Positions 59,130 to 64,000 of a stretch of DNA of 64,000 bases are shown here, piece by piece. Within the stretch, counting starts at the first letter, position 1. The number at the start of each line of letters is the position of its first letter. Under the pieces are notes generated by a model that ran no database searches, had not been told where the DNA came from, and worked only from the letters and a program-made list of their open reading frames with translations. Source of the DNA: Boswellia sacra (taxonomy: Eukaryota; Streptophyta; Magnoliopsida; Sapindales; Burseraceae). Position numbers and translations under genes: made by a program. Location: positions 119,566 through 183,565 of the forward strand of contig SNVD02003550.1 of the NCBI GenBank assembly GCA_013180625.2, written 5' to 3'.

Positions 59130-59921
59130 ATTATTTATTTAGTCACTATTGATAATTAGAAATCTATAATATTATGACAAATCATTTTGTACCAAAATAT
59201 CAGTCACTGTAGATAATATAGTGACAAATTTCAATACCAATACAAGTAAATTGTGACTTTTCTTATTAAATAAAAATATATTTATGACACATTTAATAGC
59301 CACTGAAATAAATGATAGAAACTTCATATGAGATTGTGACTAATTTAATATATAGTCACTAAACATACTTAGGACAATTTAAATAGTCACTAAAAATAAA
59401 TTTGTGACAGTAATTATTGTCACTAACTCTAAATTTTTGACAAATTTAATAGTCACCTAAAGTTATTGGGACTAATTTACTAGTAAGTAAAAATAATTTT
59501 GTGACAAATTTAATAGTCTTTATATCTATTTTTGTGACTTATATTATAGTCACTACACATTATTTTGTGACAAATGTAATAGTCACCATAGATAAAATTG
59601 TGACAAATTCATTAGTCACTAATAATGACTTTATGACAAATAAATTGGTCACAATTTGTATTTATAGTGACAATTGGTAATTGTGTCTCTACTATTGATT
59701 AACATGTATTTGTCGCTATAAAGAAACATTAGCGACCAATATAAACACTGTCACTAAATTGTTGTGACGAACCTAAAATTGTCTCTATACCCTTTTGTGA
59801 CAGGGGCAAAAGTGACAAATAAATAGTGACATATTTTTAGTCACAAAATTGATTTAGCGACACATATTATACTTATAGAGACAAATTTTGTTCATCACAA
59901 TAAACCCTTTTTTTTGTAGTG
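59130..59921. repeat. Right subterminal repeats of CACTA B
   Basis: About 750 bp packed with variants of TTTGTGACAAATTTAATAGT and GTCACTA on both strands, more than twenty by eye, ending at the terminus. The array is about twice as long as that at the left end. Confidence 0.85.
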
Positions 59922-61451
59922 GTTCTTTTAACTTCCATTCTTATCAACAAATATATATTTAGAAATCTTTCGGATTCTATAGGCATTTACTAACTTTGAG
60001 GAGATATGTGCGCAATCGTGCACACTCGGAGGCTTCTATTGCTAAGGGATATCTACTGGAGGAGTGCATAAATTTTTGTTTAAGATATCTTGATGAGGTC
60101 GAAACTAAAATTAATCAAGGACCCCGAAATAAGGATGGTACCTCTAGTGAAGGAGAGCATTTTGAACTTGATCATGTCTCTTGGGTTCAAGCACATAGAT
60201 ATGTGCTGTGCTAGTTAATACACCTTCTATTGATCCCTTTCGAGAGTAAGATATGCATCATCATTTCTTTTTCTAAGAAACTTAGTGAAGTTGACTTGCA
60301 TAGTTAGTAATGTCTTTTGATGTCTTCTCACACAGGAAGCATATAAATGAACTTCAACGACAAATGCCCCGTTTTACTATTCATGAAATACATACAGAGC
60401 ATAACAAAACCTTCCATGAATGGTTTCGAAGTCATGTAAGTGTTAGTTATCTATTGAAGTGCTACCATTATACTGACTTTCGATTCTAACTATGTGTTCC
60501 TATAGGTTCACTCCTTACAAGAGACCTCAAATGTATCATTGTCCAAGGAAATCATCAATTTAGCTAATGGGCCTAAATTTCGGGCTCACATCGTTATAAA
60601 TCTTATATTGTTAATGGCTTCAAATTTCGAACCAAAGACACCGATAAGCACAAAACAACTCAGCAATGTGGTGTTATTTTGAAGGTTGATACCATGAGCT
60701 ATGCTAGTGCACAAGATAAAAATCCTCTTTCAGGCAGTGTTACATTTCTTGGAGTGTTAATAGATATAATTCAAATTCTTTATGTCAATGACATGACTTT
60801 TATGTTGTTCAAGTGTGATTAGGTTGATAATCGGATTGGAAAGAAGTGTGATGAATTTGACTTCACGATGGTTAATTTTAATCATCTATTATATAAAGAT
60901 AATCATGTGGATGATGAACCTTTCATTTTAGCAGAACAAGCTGAGCAAGTTTGTTATATTCAAGATCCAATCGATGAAGATTGGCATGTTGTGCTTAAAA
61001 TGACAATGAGAGATACATATGATTTCAATTCCAAAAGTTCATCTACCGTAAACATGGTGCCACAAGTTGAGCTATATACACAACAAGAATTTGATGAAAG
61101 AGGTTATTTTCATGAGGAAGATGTTCAATGGGTTAGGCAAGGAGTTGAAGGCACAACAATTATCATCAATACAGAAGACAATGATGATGGGATGGATGAT
61201 ATTGATTGACTACTCTTTTGGGCATGCTCTTTTTTTTCCTGTCATTTTGTATCTTCTTTTGGTTTTGTGGGGCATTTGTCATATATCCTCCCTCGAATGG
61301 GTGTAACAACAATTTCTTATGAATGAAGTAAATAGTTTGTTCTGTTTTATTTTTCTTAAACAGATTGTGATTTTTTTTATATGCATATGTTTCATATTAT
61401 GATATATACAAAATGATGTTAACATGGTTTTCTATTTTTGTTTTTTTGTAG

Positions 61452-63127
61452 GTAACTATACCACCAAAGATACATCGAGACATCTCAATGCAGAGTCTAA
61501 TAGAACAGGAAGCAGAATCTCGACGACAATCGACATCTTCCCAAACTCAGACAAATAACGGAGAGCAAGGTATGTACATAAATAAGATTGCTTTACTAAT
61601 TAATATTTAAAGTTGTTTTCTCATTTGTTTATTTGTTTTTCAGATGGTGGTACGTCAAAGGTTGTAAAAGGTCGTGGATCAGCTCGCACTATTCGTGAGT
61701 GGGGAACAGGGCAAAGGTTGCATGTAGAGTTTAACTCTCAGTGGCAACCAATAAATGAAAACAAAGATAAATTTACCTCCCAAATTGGAATCATAGCAAA
61801 GAATGGCAACATGGCTCCACTGACTTGTTCGCGATGGCAAAACATGCCACAACATTTTTTAGATGACATTTGGAAAGAAGTAAAGGTGAGTAATTTATAT
61901 GAAATTCTTGGGCTATAACATATTTTTTGGTATCTATATTAATCTATTATGATTTGTGGTTGTACGATAATACAGATGTTCCTAACGAGTATAGAGTTCA
62001 TTGTCTAAAAGCAGTTGGGAATCTTTGGAGCGATTGGAAAGCTCGTGTCAAGAGAGAGTATTACAAGAAATTTGATACAAATGAGGATCGGTTAGCTTTC
62101 ACTCCTCCTAGAGTTAACCCAGACTAGCGGCCTATTCTTGTAGCTTATTGGCGGACGGGAAAAGCTTAAGTATATGTCTAACTCAACACATGATATATAT
62201 ACCCAAATAGTTATTTGTAAGTAGTTATAAATTCTGTAATACGTAAACTTTTGAAATTGCTTGTATTATAGGAAGTTGCAGAGAAGAATAGGGTAAACCA
62301 TGCACAACAGGTTGCACTTCATCGAACAGGTTGTACCTCCTTTGCCCAGAAGCAAGAAGAGGTAAGTTTTGCATAACTATGTATATGTCTTTATCTATAT
62401 GCTATTTATTTATTAGTTATGAAGATGCTACTTCAATTGAGATATAAAGGAAGTAGTTGTCTTTTGATTATGTTACCATTATATTGCTAAGAAATGGGAT
62501 GTTTTTATTTTTTATGATGTTTTTGATAAGTAACTTCACTTTCTCAGTACTTGTACATCATGATAAAGCTTTATATTTATTGTTTTCTTTTCTTTTTTTG
62601 GTTAGATGATAAGAAAGGGCGAACAAACTAATCGTATTAGTGTCTTCATCAAAACCAGAACAAAAAGTAATGGAGAAATAGGTGATGATGAAAGTGCAGA
62701 AATAATAGTAAGTTCAATAGTTCTTTGAACCTATATATTCATCTAGTATGTATGAATTTATTTTGCTTATTGTTTTATCTTCTTTAACTTGTTATTTGTT
62801 TTGATAATGTTGTAGAGTCAATTTAATGAGGGTTTGTCTCAATTTACACAAGAGCAACAAGCTCAACAAGTGAGAGAAGAGGTATTTGGAAACGTAATGG
62901 GACCTGATCATCGTGGCTATGCTCGGACATACGGTTATGGTCCATCTCCAATTGACATTCACGGATGTAGCAGCTCATCTAATAATCAATTGAGGGAACA
63001 GTTTAGTGCCTTACAACAAGCACACAACAATTTGAATGCTGCTCACAACAACTTGCAGGAAGAATACAACAACTTGAAGATGACACATGCTGAAGTCCTT
63101 TCCTTTCTACAGGAGACGTTTCCATAA
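61452..63127 (+). pseudogene. TNPA-like second gene of CACTA A (Transposase_24 / Ptta-En-Spm family)
   Basis: Exons inferred from GT-AG borders: 61452-61569, 61644-61885 (VVKGRGSARTIREWGTGQRL), about 61976-62170 (VHCLKAVGNLWSDWKARVKR), 62272-62361 (NRVNHAQQVALHRTGCTSFA), 62606-62707, 62816-63127 (GNVMGPDHRGYARTYGYGPS, then a coiled-coil tail). This family supplies the subterminal-repeat-binding partner of the transposase. A TAG near 62125 (PRVNPD-stop) where W-rich PILVAYW should follow, and a phase conflict at the third exon, indicate decay. No clear start exon is visible. The homologous gene in B (56843-58842) is intact. Confidence 0.75.
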
Positions 63128-63650
63128 TTTTCACAGCGGCATGCAAACAGATCGGTATTCACATATTTCCATAAAAGTTGAGAGTTTCAGATGATTCATA
63201 TTTTAATTTGCGTTTGGTATTCTTTTTTCTGAATAGGGTCCAGATGCTTCAAGTGGACATCAAAGTCGTTTTCACCTTGATAGTCATGGAACAAATAATA
63301 TCACACGTGACCCATCAGATGAGGAACATGAGTACGTATAAACAATCTTATTTGTTCAAAATTAAACAATCTTATTAAATGAATATTATCTAACTTACAA
63401 ATTTATTCTTGCAGGTAAGTTCAAGTTTTGTGTTTTGCACTTATGTGGAGGTTGATGAACTATTAGAGATGTTTAACTATTTGCTTATTAGATGTTAAAC
63501 TATGTGAATTATGATACAATTACATTTGATTTGTTTATTACAATATGTTTAAAACCACTTAAATGAGATGCTTTTATATTTCGAACTACCTTTATATTAA
63601 TATTGAATGCATATAATTATTGAAATGTTATGTAATAATATTTTTTTAGG
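63128..63650. other. 3' region of CACTA A after the TNPA-like gene
   Basis: AT-rich, no gene. Possibly includes a weak downstream exon (CCAGATGCTTCAAGTGGACA near 63240). Confidence 0.4.
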
Positions 63651-63699
63651 CAGCTGACCTCAATTTGTGAACAGCATGTACGGATTAATTTAAAAAAAA

Positions 63700-64000
63700 A
63701 GTTGAAAAAAATAAAAAAGCTTTTTACGGTGATTCCAAAACCGTCACAAATAAATATCGTAGCAAACATATATGGCGGTTCATGGTCCTCCCAAAAAAGT
63801 TTTATACGGTGGTTATGTTGTTCGTTGTAAAACGGCTTTACCCTTTTATGGCGGCTCCATTTTCGTCGCAAAAACTGTTTTTACGGCGATTATCATGTTC
63901 AACGCAAAAAACTTATTTACGGCAGTTTTCATGTTTGACGCAAAAAACTTATTTACGGCGGTTCTCATGTTCGACGCAAAAAACTTATTTGCGACGGTTT
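63700..64000. repeat. Subterminal repeats of CACTA A, 36-bp units at the window edge
   Basis: From about 63870 the 36-bp unit AAAAAACTTATTTACGGCGG + TTCTCATGTTCGACGC repeats about three times and runs into the window edge. Before it come related ACGGTGATT, GGCGGTT and CCGTCAC phrases. The TTTACGG(C/T)(G/A)GTT core also occurs beside the left terminus (38720). Confidence 0.8.

Larger units (their letters stand above)
47586..59921 (+). mobile_element. CACTA transposon B, complete, nested in an intron of A's transposase
   Basis: Starts CACTACAAAAAAAGTCAC at 47586 and ends TTTTTTTTGTAGTG at 59921. The 3-bp flanks are GTT (47583-47585) and GTT (59922-59924), the perfect target duplication expected for CACTA insertion. 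Span 12336 bp. Both ends have dense subterminal repeats built on TTTGTGAC and GTCAC. It contains a TNP2-type gene (52211-55802) and a TNPA-like gene (56843-58842) in the same orientation as A. Excision in silico rejoins A's intron (GAAAG/GTATTATTAAG ... TTCTATAG/GCATTTAC), confirming that B arrived after A. Confidence 0.93.
45287..61209 (+). pseudogene. CACTA TNP2-type transposase of element A, split by element B
   Basis: Domain order as in plant TNP2: N-terminal Transpos_assoc (CPCKKCHN), Transposase_21 (VRLGLAVDGFNPFRTMSIAH, STWPIVLMPYNLPPW, IDVYMQPLIDELKQLW), HNLDVMHIEKN, DUF4218 (SHDNHILIQQLLPL, VLTLCHLEKIFPPSFFD), then DUF4216. Exon 1 is 45287-47555 (donor GAAAG/GTATTA). Element B lies in the following intron. 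Exon 2 starts at 59983 (HLLTLRRYVRNRAHSEASIA). Further exons lie near 60339-60436 and 60507-61209. Defects: TAG at 45926, an extra A in an A run near 46890, a frameshift near 47245, TGA near 47533, stops/frameshifts near 60212 and in the last exon. Nonfunctional. Confidence 0.9.
38636..64000 (+). mobile_element. CACTA (En/Spm) transposon A, right end outside the window
   Basis: Left end CACTACAAGAAGAATGGGC at 38636, followed by GCGGCGGTTTTTAAAA and ACGGTAGTTTTTAAACCGCC. The right side of the window (63720-64000) has subterminal repeats with the same TTTACGGCGGTT theme, so the far terminus should lie just beyond 64000. Between them are a TNP2 transposase gene (45287-61209, interrupted by element B) and a TNPA-like gene (61452-63127), in the order usual for CACTA elements. 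Without B the visible span is about 13 kb. Host-derived cargo (NLR fragment at 42.7 kb) and a tandem array (44.2-44.8 kb) lie in its 5' half. Confidence 0.75.

Noticed and set aside
1..64000. tRNA, rRNA and other RNA genes
   Set aside because: No cloverleaf with A/B boxes or rRNA segment was recognised by eye; a covariance-model scan would be needed to exclude small ones.

Overview
The window looks like nuclear DNA of a eudicot plant. It is AT-rich and gene-poor. Coding sequence is broken by GT-AG introns, and most of the window is nested transposable elements: Ty1/copia and Ty3/gypsy LTR retrotransposons, solo LTRs, and CACTA (En/Spm) DNA transposons with the two-gene TNP2 plus TNPA-like layout typical of plants. 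I cannot resolve the species. No complete single-copy host gene is visible.

Left third (1-17 kb). A minisatellite (1-778) is followed by diverged copia LTRs and a decayed copia element on the minus strand (2604-2720 plus 11996-15381). An Athila-type gypsy element, also minus strand, is inserted in it (2721-11995), with two near-identical 1.4-kb LTRs, a tRNA-Asp-type primer site and a near-perfect 5-bp target duplication. The gypsy element lost most of its polyprotein. In its place it carries an intronless copy of a plant LOG-family gene (cytokinin-activating enzyme family), a second unrecognised protein-like segment and a 67-bp tandem repeat. It therefore looks like a non-autonomous element that captured host transcripts.

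Middle (17-38 kb). This is a mosaic of host-gene relics. At least five relics belong to a secreted cysteine-rich (defensin-like) peptide family. Three relics belong to a SYP2-type syntaxin (Qa-SNARE), one retaining several correctly spliced exons over 4.5 kb. Two exons come from a PRXL2/AAED1-like thioredoxin-fold protein. The relics recur in both orientations with shared flanks, so duplication and inversion built the region. It was then broken by a probable solo LTR, a hAT-like element, a 3.47-kb solo LTR with perfect ATGCA target duplications, a CACTA-type end and a foldback element made of short palindromic repeats.

Right third (38.6-64 kb). CACTA element A begins at 38636 and runs off the window. 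It carries a decayed TNP2 transposase, a TNPA-like gene, a 103-bp-type tandem array and a fragment of a CC-NBS-LRR resistance gene. A second CACTA element, B (47586-59921), sits inside an intron of A's transposase gene, flanked by a perfect 3-bp GTT duplication. B is much better preserved: its TNPA-like gene splices into an uninterrupted 381-codon frame, and its TNP2 gene has one visible defect, a single-base frameshift in an A run.
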